The notes below the pieces were generated by a model, which was given only the letters and a program-made list of their open reading frames with translations, searched no databases and had not been told where the DNA came from. The translations under genes and the position numbers were made by a program. DNA of 64,000 nt from Cristatella mucedo (taxonomy: Eukaryota; Bryozoa; Phylactolaemata; Cristatellidae). Location of the stretch: contig WPIO01000105.1 of NCBI GenBank assembly GCA_009760855.2, forward strand, positions 660,001-724,000, in the 5' to 3' direction. Positions 48,110-59,273 of the stretch are shown piece by piece; position 1 is the first letter of the stretch; each line of letters starts with the position of its first letter.

Positions 48110-48905
48110 TAAAATGTTGCACTTGTTAAAGCGCCCTCGGAGAACTCAATCTTTCTATGCGCTTTACATTTACTGCAAAGGGAAACACGATTGAATATCG
48201 TGAGTGATATCATGCTTGATGAACAACATGAGTAATATGGTTAAGGGGTGACATGCACAGGGTCAGCATGCAAATGTGGTTAGTGGCAGCATGCACAGTG
48301 TCAGCCCGCATAAGTACAAGAAGAACGAATCACAGGGACCTACTAAATGCTGTCCTAAATAGGTGTGTTTGTAAGTTCTTTTTAAATGTGGTCAAGTCAG
48401 GGGATGTTTGACACAAGTCGGGAGTGAGTTCCAGGCTTTGGGAGCATACGAACTAAACGCACTGTCTCCAAAGGGTTTGAGGTTTGAACGAGGTATTGGT
48501 AGCCTGTTGGATTCCGAAAAGCGGGTGATACGGTGCTTGGCCTGGTTGGTGAGTAGACCTGAGAGACAGGCTGTAGCCAAAGAATGAAGTGTCCTACAAG
48601 TGAGCGATAAAACCTTGAAGTCGATCCGTTGCTTGACTGGTAGCCAGTGCAGGTCGGCGAGAAGTGGTGTGATGTGGCAACTGCATTGCTCGCGACAGAC
48701 AAGCCTAGCTGCAGAGTTTTGCACCAGCTGTAATTGCCTGGTTGCACATGCCGGTAGGCCAGCAAGCGTTGAGTTACAGAAGTCAAGACGGGATATCATA
48801 AATGCATGGACTAACTTAGACGTGGTATGCTTATCTACACAAGCCGAATTTTAGCAATGTTATGTAGCTGAAAGTAAGCAGACGTGATTTTGGAGCTGAC
48901 GTGGA
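48110..48905 (-). mobile_element. 5'-truncated LINE copy
   Basis: The hairpin and 3' UTR are followed by 135 residues of ORF2 in one frame ([58 protein letters not shown]). The 3' ATT tail is largely lost. It stops near 48905, where a 30-bp repeat begins. Confidence 0.9.
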
Positions 48906-48913
48906 TCATTGCA

Positions 48914-49010
48914 AGACGATGCTGTGAACCCAGCATCATCCCACCCAAGCTATACCTCATAAGAACCCCTCATTTTTGGGAGACGATGCCGTGAACTCAG
49001 CATCATCCCA
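48914..49010 (+). repeat. 30-bp direct repeat, two copies
   Basis: A 30-bp sequence at 48914-48943 (starting AGACGATGCTGTGAACCC) recurs at 48981-49010 with two differences. It lies in the gap between two LINEs that point away from each other. Confidence 0.75.
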
Positions 49011-49350
49011 GCGCCTGGAACTCACTCCTGACTGACGTCGAGACATCCGCACATTATAAAGACTTGACAATGATGAAAAAGAAGCGTTAAAAGCACATCT
49101 GCAGGTGTCGCAGCATTTATCGGGTCCTCGGGATTCGTATTATGTGTATTTATGCTTGCTGGATCTGTGAATACTACTAGTAACCATATTTACACGTTGG
49201 CACTGTGCACGCCACCTCTAATCATGCTATGCTTGTAGCCATTGAGCATGCTAGCACTAACCATTCGACCGTACGTCCTTTGCATTCTACGTAGTGTCCA
49301 TAAAAGATTTAGTTCTCCGAGAGCACTACGAACAAATACTATTTTTATTA
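49010..49350 (+). mobile_element. LINE 3' fragment, diverged
   Basis: It begins in the AWNSL block of the ORF2 C-terminus (gcctggaactcactcctgac), continues through the 3' UTR, and ends with a weakened terminal hairpin (tagtgtccataaaagattta...gagcactacg). It is older than the neighbouring reverse-strand copy. Confidence 0.75.
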
Positions 49351-49400
49351 GAGAGCTCGTGACTAGCTGCTGGCAGTTCACAGGTTGCTAGCAGTTTGTT

Positions 49401-49595
49401 TTGACTGAAGATGCTGTAAATGAAGAAACTGCCCTGTCTCGACCAGTTTTTATCAGTATGGAGCATGTTACCCTTGTAACTTGGTTAGAGGGTGCAATTG
49501 TACACACTTCACATATGATGAACTACTCCTATGCCGCTGATCAAGCTACTTTACCAACACTCGACTTAACTGGTGAAGTATCGGAGTTGAACGTG
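49401..49595 (+). CDS. Weak exon candidate, unknown product
   Basis: A 65-codon frame with protein-like composition (MEHVTLVTWLEGAIVHTSHM within it) ends at a possible donor (GAACGTG/GTATGA, phase 0). The upstream acceptor (gttgctagcag) is poor. It is on the same strand as the candidate exon at 50158. Confidence 0.2.
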
Positions 49596-50157
49596 GTATG
49601 ATTCATACCTGCTCTCTTTAGACTTCCGATAATTATCCATATTTAGGATCTTTGAAGTTTGTGCATTCGGCTACGTAGTATATGCCAATGATTTCAAATA
49701 ACTGTGACGGTTGCTTATCTTTATGAATTTTTATGGTGATTTAATCATTCTCCTTCGAATATTCGTTAATTGAAAGCCACTCGATGTCAATGAATGTGCC
49801 ATCAACCTGGCTACTACCAGAATTATTTCATTGATTTTGAAGTCCGTGATTACAATCCGGCAATCATCTCTTACATGCATTTATACAAAATTTAGGTGTT
49901 AAAGACCAAGCTACATTTATCAGATCGTGAATCGTAAAATCAAAGGGTATGATTTTCTATTTTCAGGAGCATAAGTCTTCATAGCTTTTTGAAAGTCTTA
50001 AAGTTGGTGCACACTCAGCTAAAAGTTCCCGTAGATATTACCCATCATTCCCCATGGTTAAACTGGCTAACGGAATTTTACAGTTAAAAGGCTGGATTTG
50101 GTGACAAAATGTTATTGTGAGATTTGATTGTCGCTAAATTTATTTGCCTGCCTCCAG

Positions 50158-50377
50158 GAAACTGAGGTGCTCTTGACCTGAATATCATGGAAGCCAAGGG
50201 CCTGCGAGTTGAAGTTTTACTCGATGCTACTACGTCCATTGGTAAGGATGACGTGGACAAGATAAATGCAGCAAGAAATGAGAAGATGGATTCAAAAAAT
50301 TCTCGCAATTTTAACTTAATTTTAGCGCCTGGAAAGGCGGCGGAGCTGAAAGTAAACGCCAACCACCGATTGTTAAT
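50158..50377 (+). CDS. Candidate exon with start codon, unknown product
   Basis: A strong acceptor (tttgcctgcctccag, AG at 50156-50157) and a strong donor (TTAAT/GTGAGT, GT at 50378) bound a 220-bp exon. All three frames are closed in its first 30 bp, but an ATG at 50187 opens 63 codons plus 2 nt through to the donor. So it would be a first coding exon preceded by a spliced 5' UTR. The product begins MEAKGLRVEVLLDATTSIGK and is mixed charged. No domain recognised. The reverse strand is also open over much of it. Confidence 0.35.
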
Positions 50378-50383
50378 GTGAGT

Positions 50384-51829
50384 CTATTTCATTTTTCAAG
50401 TCGTGGACGACCTTAGCTTAACCGAAGTCAGAGAAGCTGATGCATTTTAAATCGGTCAGATTACGATGGTAAGTACTAGTGGTAAAGTAAGTACTTTCTG
50501 TCAGTACTAGCGGTCGGTAAGTATTTTCGGCAAGTACTAGTGGCTCTTGATTTATAGTTCATAGGAACTAAATGCCTCGTCCGGTTATGGTTCTGACCAT
50601 CTGTGGCATTGAAATATAGCTCTCGAAATTAAGGACCTGGGCTTGTTGCTGAAGTATAGGACTTCACGATTTCAGTTGAGCTATTCTACGGTGCACATAT
50701 CTACAAGATTTGTGCTGTATCTAAAAATCACTGATTGCGCTTTGATGTTAGAGTTTCACCAGCATTCGCGATGCCTCTGCAGATAATAGCACTCACTAAG
50801 CGTTCGGTGTTTCTGGCAGCAGACATTAGTTCAGGATCCCCGATGGTGCGTCGAGTGGTTTCTGAGTTAACCGTATAAGAAGGCTTAAATGGATTTGTCA
50901 ATGTCTTGGACATCGTGAGTCCACGTGGCTGTCGCCAGCTTTGAAAAATAAAGGTACACATTTGGCACACGGCGGTCTGATTAATTAAGAAAGGAAACTC
51001 TCGATAGACAATTACCGTCGCACTCTGCTATCATTGGTATTTTTTCCTGCATTTAAGGCATTTGAACGACCCATCAGCCGAACTTCGTGAAGCTCGCTTG
51101 ACCGTTATTATATTGTTATGCAATTACATTTTTTACATTAGTGAGTTCGAGGGCCAGTTACGTGTACTGGCTTTGTCGGAAAGATTTTTGTGTCGGTACC
51201 GTTAATTCCCTAGGTCACATAAAGCCGTCATCATAGAAAAGTCACGGTTATGGACTTCGTCTTGCCATTTTGAAAATATCTATTAAACTTGTTTATGGCG
51301 AACGCAAATATTACTGCCACAATGAATAATAAGACGCATTTCCAATTTAGATTGCTTTATATTTCAAGTAGTTAATGCCATTGGTACCTGCCTGCTGCTA
51401 CGCCAGTGCAGTGCACCCTGCCACAGGGATGAAATAGGTCTGATACCCTAAACATTTGCACCGATGCATCAGGATCTGGTAGCGAATTTCGAACCATCAA
51501 AGCTTTAAGGCGGTAAAAACTAAAATGAATGTGCCATTCTTCCAAAACTAGGGATTTTTGATAGAAAACACAACGGATTCCTGTTAAGCAGAGTACTTTC
51601 TAAATCGCTCTCGCTTCGCAACTGCTAGCCATAGCTGCTCAGGAAGGCCCTCCTCTCATAAGCAAGATTAGCAGCTCCAGTCTTAGACAGCTCCATCCAG
51701 TCTTCGACAGTTTCAGTCTTAGACAGCTCTAGCCTTAGACAGCTCTTTTAATATCGGCACGGCAGTATAAGAAAACCTATTGGCGTGCGTAGATAAATAA
51801 TTTGTGCGGTAGGATCGAGTAGTAATAGT
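50384..51829. other. No gene; two short degenerate tandem repeats
   Basis: Near 50465-50545, agtactag(t/c)gg units recur with gtaagta spacers (about three copies). Near 51670-51745, cagtcttagacagctc-like units of about 16-17 bp recur four to five times. Confidence 0.5.
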
Positions 51830-52305
51830 AGTAGGATCAGAGGAGCAATGCAACGTAGGAGCAGGACAGCGGGAATAGGGTCCATAGGACTGGTTGTCTG
51901 CTTTGATTGAGATACGAACTTCAGGACTAGATCACTAGTGATCTGCTTAAATGCAGACATTGAGGTGCAGCCAGGAATTGGGGAGCAGCATTCTAGTGGG
52001 AATGTTGTCATCTCATGGATGGATTCCCTGATCTTGTCTATCTTCTGCACAAAGAATTGAGAGAAGCGATCGGCTAGATCATCACAAGGATCATCAGGTA
52101 AGGAGCTAATCTGGGAGCGGTTGAGGAGATGGTTTATCGTCGTCATCAGCATTTTTGTATTGTGCATCTGTGATTCAACAATGGTTCTATAGAAGCTAGA
52201 CTTGGCCTTTACTAGGATCGATTGGTACGACCTACAGTAGCCTTCATATGCCTGTCGATGGGCAGTCAGTCCAGATCTTTTGTATGTTTCTTAACTTTAC
52301 TCATA
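51830..52305 (-). mobile_element. LINE fragment: linker between endonuclease and RT
   Basis: The reverse strand encodes the stretch MHNTKMLMTTINHLLNRSQI, then SSLPDDPCDDLADRFSQFF and CSPIPGCTSMSAFKQITSDL, closely matching the longest LINE copy at 23322-23640. Neither end corresponds to a LINE terminus, so it is an internal fragment. Confidence 0.85.
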
Positions 52306-52311
52306 GTAATA

Positions 52312-52830
52312 TAAAATAAATAGAAATTTCCATAGCGCCTAAAGAGAACTAAGTCTGTATCCAAGCATCGCTTGAATTTAGGAAAGAGAGCTCGTCGATT
52401 GGTTGGTGATAATATTCACGACGTACAAGTCAACGCATACAATCACTCAAAGGAAGATTCACAAAACATTATGGAAAGGTGGCTTCGTAGTTTATTTTTC
52501 ATTCCATTTAATCATGAAATGTCTATGCATCAATCGGAGTGAATTCCGGGAGTGGGAGCATACTAACTGATCAGTCGGTCCTTGGACGATTTTAGGTTCG
52601 ATTATGGGCGCAGCTAAAGCACTCGAGTCAGACTTTCCGAGGGTATGGTGCCTTGTACAGAGTCGGGAAAGTATGTCGCATAGGTAGACCGGAGCGAGAG
52701 AGCAAAGGACCTAAAAGCGGGCTGCAAAACCTTGAATTTGGTAGGCTCCTTAATGAGAACCGCTGCTGCTGGTTTGTGAGAAGCGGCGTAGTGCGTCGAT
52801 TGCGACAATCACGACAGGAAAATGCTGCAC
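52312..52830 (-). mobile_element. Remnant of the second LINE subfamily
   Basis: The 3' tail (tttccatagcgcctaaagag) is followed by a ggaaagagagctcgtcgattgg block as at 6949-7130, then degraded ORF2 C-terminal sequence (gtagaccggagcgagagagc... ccttgaatttgg). Its tail resembles that of SINE-A at least as well as the common LINE does. Confidence 0.55.
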
Positions 52831-53308
52831 TGCAATGGCGAACTCCGTTTCAACTGCTCTTTCGATACAGATCGGCATTGTCTCCACTCGACGTTGCGTG
52901 CCACCTCAGCCACGCCTGCTCTTAAGCTCGAGCGAAGACGCTCCTGCAGACGCTCGAGCTGGTATCCGCTCTGGCATCGGCGCCGAGCAGTCAGACAGCG
53001 CGCGCCGGGTGGTTGCCCGCCGCTGTCTGCTATCCCTCCTGCTTTTCCCGCAACAGAAATGCAGAACTCTCGCCTGCGAGTGCCGAGGGCTACGAGACGC
53101 GCGTCAGCTTCCGACGAGCGCGCGCAGCTCGCTCTTGAACGCCTCCTATCACCAGCGGCCATCCAGTGCAGGCGGCTTTTCGCACTGAGTGTGCCCCGCG
53201 TTAGCCGCCGGCGTCGACGCGGATTTGCTAGGCAATACAGCCGGCGGCACGTGCATCCGATCCCCGCGGCCATCGCGGCGTCTACGGCGTATAGCTGGTA
53301 TCCGTTAG

Positions 53309-53737
53309 GCAAACCGCTCCCAGACATCCAGGGCCGCGGCGGCCTCGGCGGCGGCCGCGGCCGCGGCCGCGGCGACCGGCACTGGGGCGAAAATTAGTTT
53401 TCCGCTCCTACTCCACCGACGCGCTGCCGCGGCGGCGGCCGGCAGTGTGATTCAGCCAAAAGCAGGCTCAGCTGGTAAGAGCTCCGTGAAAGTCTTCGCT
53501 TACAGAGCGCCGAAGTTACGGATCACCGGTCCACAGCGTGCAGAGCAAATAAAACGCATGGCTACCGATGACTTGAAGCTATTGAGCACCCGAGACGCAA
53601 CAGTGATGACGGGCCAGCTACAGCATAAAATGTTGCATCCTTCCGGCGCGGGGTTGCCTCTTGCTCAACAGCCCACGACGGCAGACATTCCTTTTAAGGG
53701 AATGGGTAGCATCAGTAGCGAAGCCAGGCAATTATGA
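53309..53737 (+). CDS. Candidate exon, Ala-rich then mixed, unknown product
   Basis: A 142-codon frame follows TAG at 53306-53308. It begins with alanine runs (GCG/GCC repeats), passes through KSSVKVFAYRAPKLRITGPQ and MATDDLKLLSTRDATVMTGQ, and ends at TGA 53735-53737. A possible acceptor (cccagacatccag) ends near 53331. The only early ATG is at 53558, so it would be either a terminal exon or a short ORF. The surrounding area is CpG-rich, like the two-exon gene's. Confidence 0.3.
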   Translation, partial: ANRSQTSRAAAASAAAAAAAAATGTGAKISFPLLLHRRAAAAAAGSVIQPKAGSAGKSSVKVFAYRAPKLRITGPQRAEQIKRMATDDLKLLSTRDATVMTGQLQHKMLHPSGAGLPLAQQPTTADIPFKGMGSISSEARQL

Positions 53738-54904
53738 GTTATTCTGCAATTCGCTTACGGAGCAATTTTTCGGAAAGATACAGGCTCTCAAATGTCAACG
53801 GTCCGTCGAGTAACTGTCCGGCAAAACAGGCGGCTGACTCAAAACAAGAGCGAGGCTTGCCGGCCATCTCGAAAGAGTCGTTGCCGTGATATCTATGGAA
53901 TTAGGTAATTTTATCATTAAAAATCACAGTCTGCTTTGCGGAAAATTACAGAAGCTCTCGGTTTAGTAGATATCTGCTTTGCATGTGGGGATATTGACTG
54001 TGATTGCCGCAAGACGGAATTACATTAATACGGCAGGAATTGGTGCGGATTCGCCCTATGGGTATACGTATCTTGCGCATAGAGCAGATCTGCAGACTTG
54101 GCAGTTGCTTTACCCTGATTTGCAGGCGCTGTGCGTGCCGGCAGTTGTTTTGTAATGAGCGAGTGTGAACGCCAGATTCTGGGACATATCCAGGCTCTGG
54201 ATTTGTCCCCGAGGACGCTTAGCGGAGTGTACTTACTGTACGAGCTGAATAAAGGCAAGAGTCTATAGTACTGCTTACATGCTTGTGTCTCCGTGAGACT
54301 CCGTGAGATCTCCGTTCGCCAATGCTAGTAATAGTAATATTAATCACAGTAATAATCATAGTAATAATTTTCATGTCAAATGATCTGTGCAAACAGTCCT
54401 GTCTTGTTGCTTTCAAAGCGACTTTGAGCTTCACGGGCCTAGCACACGGGCCAGTGATTGGCCAATCACTCCGAAAGTCGCAATTCGCTTCTATCGCTCT
54501 AAACAGGGGAATGTCTGTATAAGAGTCACGCGTGAAGCACTCGCGCACTTATGTCTCTGAACTCAGGTCATTTGCATTGGGAACTTTAGCCTAGGGGTAC
54601 CTGATTCAAAGGCTGTAGGACTTTATATATCTTCTCTGTCAACCGACGCAGGATTGATAAGAGAATCTACAGCTTTCGTGTCCGGCTAAGCTGATAAATC
54701 AATGCGTAAGAGAATAACGATTGCAAGAACTGGCGATGCGACAAATTCAATAAGGTGCCTTACATTTTGAGGCGATGGGCTTGTATCGATCGGTTTTACT
54801 CTTTCACGGTGCGATGTGACGTGTCGGCACGAAAGTGAGGACTCTGTCGGCCTCGTGTTTCCTGAGTCGTGGAGACGGTGATTCATGGAGGAACGCTACG
54901 CCGT
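53738..54904. other. No gene recognised
   Basis: About 1.2 kb without a supported gene or repeat; an AT-rich stretch with repeated agtaat lies near 54320-54370. Confidence 0.4.
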
Positions 54905-55622
54905 AGTACGCCATGCATTCGTGACATCCCGTCTCGACTTCTGCAACTCACTGCTTACTGGCCTACCAGCATGTGCGATCAGGCGATTGCAGCTGGTGCA
55001 AAACTCTGCAGCTATCCTTGTCTGTCGTGAGCGTCGCAGTTGCCACATTACTCCACTTCTCGCCGACCTGCACTGGCTTCCAGTCAAGCAACGGATTGAC
55101 TTCAAGGTTTTCTCGCTCACTTGTAGGTCCCTTCATTCTATGGCTCCAAGCTATCTCTCCGATATACTCCCCCATCAGGCCAAGCATCGTACAACCCGCT
55201 TTTCCGAATCCAACAGTCTGCAAATACCTCGTACAAACCTTAAACCCTTTGGAGACCGTGCATTTAGTTCGTATGCTCCCAAAGCCTGGAACTCCCTCCC
55301 GACCTGCGTCAGAACATCCCCTGACCTGACCACATTTAAAAGGAACTTCAAACACACCTATTTAGGACAGCATTTAGTTGGTCCATGTGATTCGTCCTTA
55401 ATGTGCTTATGCGTGCTGACACTGTGCATGCTGCCACCAACCACACTTGCATGCTGACCCTGTGCATGTCACCCCTAACCATACTATTAATTTTGTTTGT
55501 TTTTCAAGCATGATTTTACTTACCATTCAATTGCATGTCCCTTTACAGCAAATGTAAAGCGCCTAGAGAGAGATTGAGTTCTCTGAGGGCGCTTTATCAA
55601 GTGCATTAATATTATTATTAGT
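54905..55622 (+). mobile_element. 5'-truncated LINE copy, probably the youngest
   Basis: One open frame carries the ORF2 C-terminus from [20 protein letters not shown] through [16 protein letters not shown] and [17 protein letters not shown] to a stop near 55457. The full 3' UTR, a perfect terminal hairpin (55556-55595) and ATT repeats follow. It has no frame break, unlike the other copies. Confidence 0.9.
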
Positions 55623-56111
55623 AGTAGTAACTGCGGCTATTTGAAGAGATAGTCTCTCTACGAGGTGCTTGAGGAAGGTTTAACTTGGCCAAGTAAATAC
55701 GCAGCCTTCATGGGCGCGCCGGCTAGCGAGCGTTTCCGAGGTCGGTCAACGGCGGAGGTCAGCTTCCTAACGAGCTTTTAAGATCTCCGAATCGGAACTG
55801 CCGCTGCTTGTTCTGGCGTGAGGTGCACGCTAAATAAACGACATATATTCACTGTTCTTTGTGAGCCAAAGTGGTTCGCTTGGCGGTACAAGCTATTGCT
55901 GCTGTCGCCTCCACCGCACTACGGCGTCGCTGTCGCTGAGCTGTCGCCGCGGCTTCAGCCGCGAATCCAGCTCAGCATCCCGCAGTAGAGCGGCATCGCG
56001 TGTTTGCAGCTTTGAAGAGCTGCGAAATTATTGTATTGAGCTGTTCAATGGACGCGAAGGTTAAAGGACTGTAGGAGCCCTAATGAAAACACTCTGGCTT
56101 ACGGCAGCGTG
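55623..56111. other. No gene recognised
   Basis: A 67-codon serine-rich frame at 55861-56064 has no ATG and no domain. Nothing else is supported. Confidence 0.4.
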
Positions 56112-56114
56112 TGC

Positions 56115-56166
<52 letters not shown>

Positions 56167-56213
56167 GTGTGCGTGCGTGTGTGTGTGTGTGCGTTTGTCT
56201 GTGTGTGTGTGTA
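56112..56213. repeat. (TA)n(TG)n microsatellite
   Basis: A short TA run continues into an imperfect TG/CG repeat of about 75 bp, directly next to a LINE tail. Confidence 0.9.
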
Positions 56214-56280
56214 TAATAAATGTGTACAGTGCCCTCAGTGAAATTATTCTCTTTCTAGGCAATTTTACGTACACTGTCAA

Positions 56281-58587
56281 GCAAACTTTTGGGCAAACTA
56301 CGGCACGCGGGCTATGTACGGCCCATTGGGATTTTTAATCCGGCTCGCCGAACTCATCCACGTTATACTATTACATTTTATTTTATTATGAAGACCCCTC
56401 AATCATTTTACCTAGCTGTAATTCCCATCTTTCCCCAGCAGATGGTGCACCCCGAAGACATTGACCCTTGTGTGCCATGCATTATGGTTACTCTCTACTT
56501 CATGTTGTCGCTTTGTACTTTCAGCCCCCCAGTAAAAATGAGCGGAACGACTAAAAGAAAAGAAGACAGTGAGTTCCGAGTGTTCAATAAAGAGATGACT
56601 ACAAAATATTTTTTCACTGAAGTCCGATTAAAACCTGTATGTCTGATATGCCAAGAAACTGTTGCAGTTTCTAAAGAATACAACATAAGCCGTCATTTTG
56701 CCACAAAACATACTAACTGCGCCAGTCAACAATCTCCAAAAGAACAGAAGGCTACAGCTCAGAGATTGGCGGCTAATTTACAGACTCAGCAAAACCTTTT
56801 TCACGGACAAACTGTGATTCAAGAGTCAAGTACTTATACAAGTTTTCTGCTGGCATTCAAATTAGCAAAGGCCAGTAAGCCTTTCTCCGAAGACGAATTT
56901 TTAAAATAATGAATGGTTGAGACAGCAGGTCTCTTGTGTCCGGAGAGCAAAGGCAAATTTGAAGAAAGCAGTTTATCACGCAGAACCGTGACTTGCCGTG
57001 TGGTATTTATTGACGAATAAATAGCCAGCAAATTAAACAAAAAGGCAGAGTCCTTTAGGTATATTCACTAGCACTGGATGAAAGTAATGACTTAAAAGAC
57101 ACAGCTCAGCTCCTAATTTTTATCTGAGGGATTAGCGACAGTTTTGAGATCACAGAGGAACTTTTGACCAAGGAGTCCGTGAAAGGAAAAACGAGGGGAG
57201 AGGACTTGTTTAACCAGGTGTCTGCTATCATCGAGAGAATGAAGCTACCTTGGAGTAAACTTGCCAATGTCACCACGGATGAAGCGCCAAATTCAACTGG
57301 GAAAATGTTGGGCTGCTAAAAAGACTGCAGGAAAAGGTAAAAGAGGAAACTCCTGAACAGGATGTTCTTTTCGTTCACTGCATCATTCATCAGGAAGTTC
57401 TGTGTAAGTCTATATTGCAGCTAAATCATGTTGTGAATCCAGTCGCAAAACTTTTTAACTTTATACGAACAATTGGACTCCAGCATCGTCAGTTTATTGC
57501 GTTCCTAAAAGAAACCGATGCAGATCAGCCGTTCATTCACTTACTTTGCCACTCTCGTGTGCGCTGACTGAGTTTGGGCAAAGTCCTTCAAAGAGCGCGG
57601 GAGCTGAAGAAGGAGATCACTGCATTTGTGGAGCTAATGGGGAGCTCCGACGAATTTCCCGAGCTAAGTGACAAGAACTGGCTTTGTGACTTTGCGCTTG
57701 CTGTTGACATATTTTCGCACATGAATGAGCTGAACACCAAGCTACAGAGGAAAGATCAATCTGTGGCACGACATGTACGCAAATGTTGGGGCCTTCAAAT
57801 CCAAGCTGACTCTTTTCTCCAGACAAATTTCAAAAAAATCTTGCACTCATTTCCCCACACTAGCCATGCAGAAAGAGGCGACCCGACACGCACAGAAATA
57901 CAGCAAACGACTGGAAGACCTGCACGGAGAATTCTGCCGTCGTTTCTGTGACTTTGAAAAGATTAAAAGGTCACTTCAGCTGGCGTCATGTCCCCTGTCA
58001 CAAAACCCTGAAACAGCACCGCAGGAGCTGCAGTTGGAACTGGTATATCTTTAATTTGACTCTGTATTGAAGGAGAAGTTCAACTCTTTTAAACTTAATG
58101 ACTTTTACGCTTCTCTTAACGAAGCCGCGTTTCCTAACCTCCGGAGGATGGCACAAAAGATGCTGACGTTGTTTGGCTCAACCTATGTGTGCGAACAAAC
58201 ATTCAGCGTCATGAACACCAGCGAAGCCCGTCACAGATCCAAGTTAAGTGACCAACACCTCTGATCTATGTGGAGAATTGCCACAACAAGTAAAACGCCA
58301 GACATTGACGCACTTTAAAAAAAGGAGACCAAAAACACTGTTCCCACTAAAACTGAATGGGAGTTAATTACTACGTTATTAATCTAATAAATTTGTAAGA
58401 AAATTACTATAAACTAAGCACAATGGCGTTTTGCTGCGTGTTAACGGCTAAATCTTTTTATGTAATGGTTTTTACATTGAATTTATAATAGTTCACACAA
58501 ACACACCATTATCCTATTCTGGCCTGGCCCCTCTGTCAAATTGTAGAAACTATTGTGGCCCGCGAGTCAAAAAGTTTGCGTAACCAT
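56281..58587 (+). mobile_element. hAT-superfamily DNA transposon, BED-finger type
   Basis: About 2.3 kb with imperfect terminal inverted repeats: left GCAAACTTTTGGGCAAACTA, right end reversed GCAAACTTTTTGACTCGCGG, both leading into GCGGGC. This terminus style is typical of hAT elements. The flanking LINE sequences (tacactgt at left, catgctgt at right) would fit a diverged 8-bp target duplication, the hAT norm. The internal gene is broken. Confidence 0.75.
56538..58264 (+). pseudogene. hAT transposase relic (ZBED/GTF2IRD2-like)
   Basis: From an ATG at 56538, the first 124 residues are open and contain a BED-like zinc finger (CLIC, then HFATKH). The frame stops at 56909. Later pieces in shifting frames carry the catalytic-domain region (LFVHCIIHQEVLCKSIL near 57366) and FALAVDIFSHMNELNTKLQR near 57700. 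The C-terminal dimerisation block (FGSTYVCEQTFSVMN and RSKLSDQHL near 58170-58260) marks a hAT. Several stops and frameshifts make it non-functional. The order of blocks matches animal ZBED5/GTF2IRD2-type transposases. Confidence 0.8.
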
Positions 58588-58747
58588 GCTGTAAAGGAAG
58601 AATGATCGAATGGTTAGTGTTAAAATGCTTAATACCAGCAAGAATAACGTGGTTAGAGGTGACATGCACTGAGTCAGCATGCAGATATGGTTAGTGGCAG
58701 CATACACAGTGTCAGCATGCATAAGCAAACACACGTACGCAAGTAAG

Positions 58748-58900
58748 TTGATTTAACAGCCTCATTTACATAGCAGCTGAAGATTCTTTACGGCTATCGC
58801 AACCGCTCGCAGTGGTCAATAACGAATCGATCACTACAAGGCTCGAACCCACGATCCGGGTCGTGATGAGCTGGCACCTTACCACTGGGCTAATACTCAG
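58748..58900 (-). mobile_element. SINE-B copy nested in a LINE, diverged
   Basis: The reverse strand shows TAGCCCAGTGGTAAGGTGCC (head), a shortened CACGACCCGG/ATCGTGG hairpin, GGGTTCGAGCC (box B) and the hairpin tail. LINE sequence continues on both sides. Confidence 0.8.
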
Positions 58901-58950
58901 GGACTAAAGACAAATTTCTATTAGAACCCCACTGAAGGCTAGGATAAACA

Positions 58951-59160
58951 TTTGCGTTCTTGTTGAGTTCGCTTAGTTATTATGCTAGATATTATATCTA
59001 TTTTACATTGCTAGTGCAACAGAGCTTGTGCACAGACTGCCACTCTGGATCCGCAGATTGATCCTCGGCATGCCTATGCCAGCAGCTGCCTAGTAAACAA
59101 ACGTCTTACAGGATGGCATGACTCTCGAGTCATTTAGGAGACACCTTGCATACATTGCCT
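58951..59160 (+). repeat. 5' LTR (approximate)
   Basis: It matches the 3' LTR in order. No clear TATA is visible at the expected place, and the AATAAA of the 3' LTR (cccAATAAAtgtc, near 63008) reads agtAAACAAAcgtc here, so the poly(A) motif has been lost in this copy. Confidence 0.65.
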
Positions 59161-59273
59161 GTCTCCACCACATAAAGACGATAGCAGTGGCGACGACGAT
59201 CGAATATTGTGCACATTTCTTTCGGTACAAAGTCACGAAACCGGCGGTGACTGTTGGAGTGCAAACTGCACAA

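Noticed and set aside
52809-53397. Overlapping forward and reverse frames of 170-190 codons in GC-rich sequence
   Set aside because: Both strands and several frames are open together, which points to base composition rather than a gene. Only the stretch from 53309 was kept, at low confidence.
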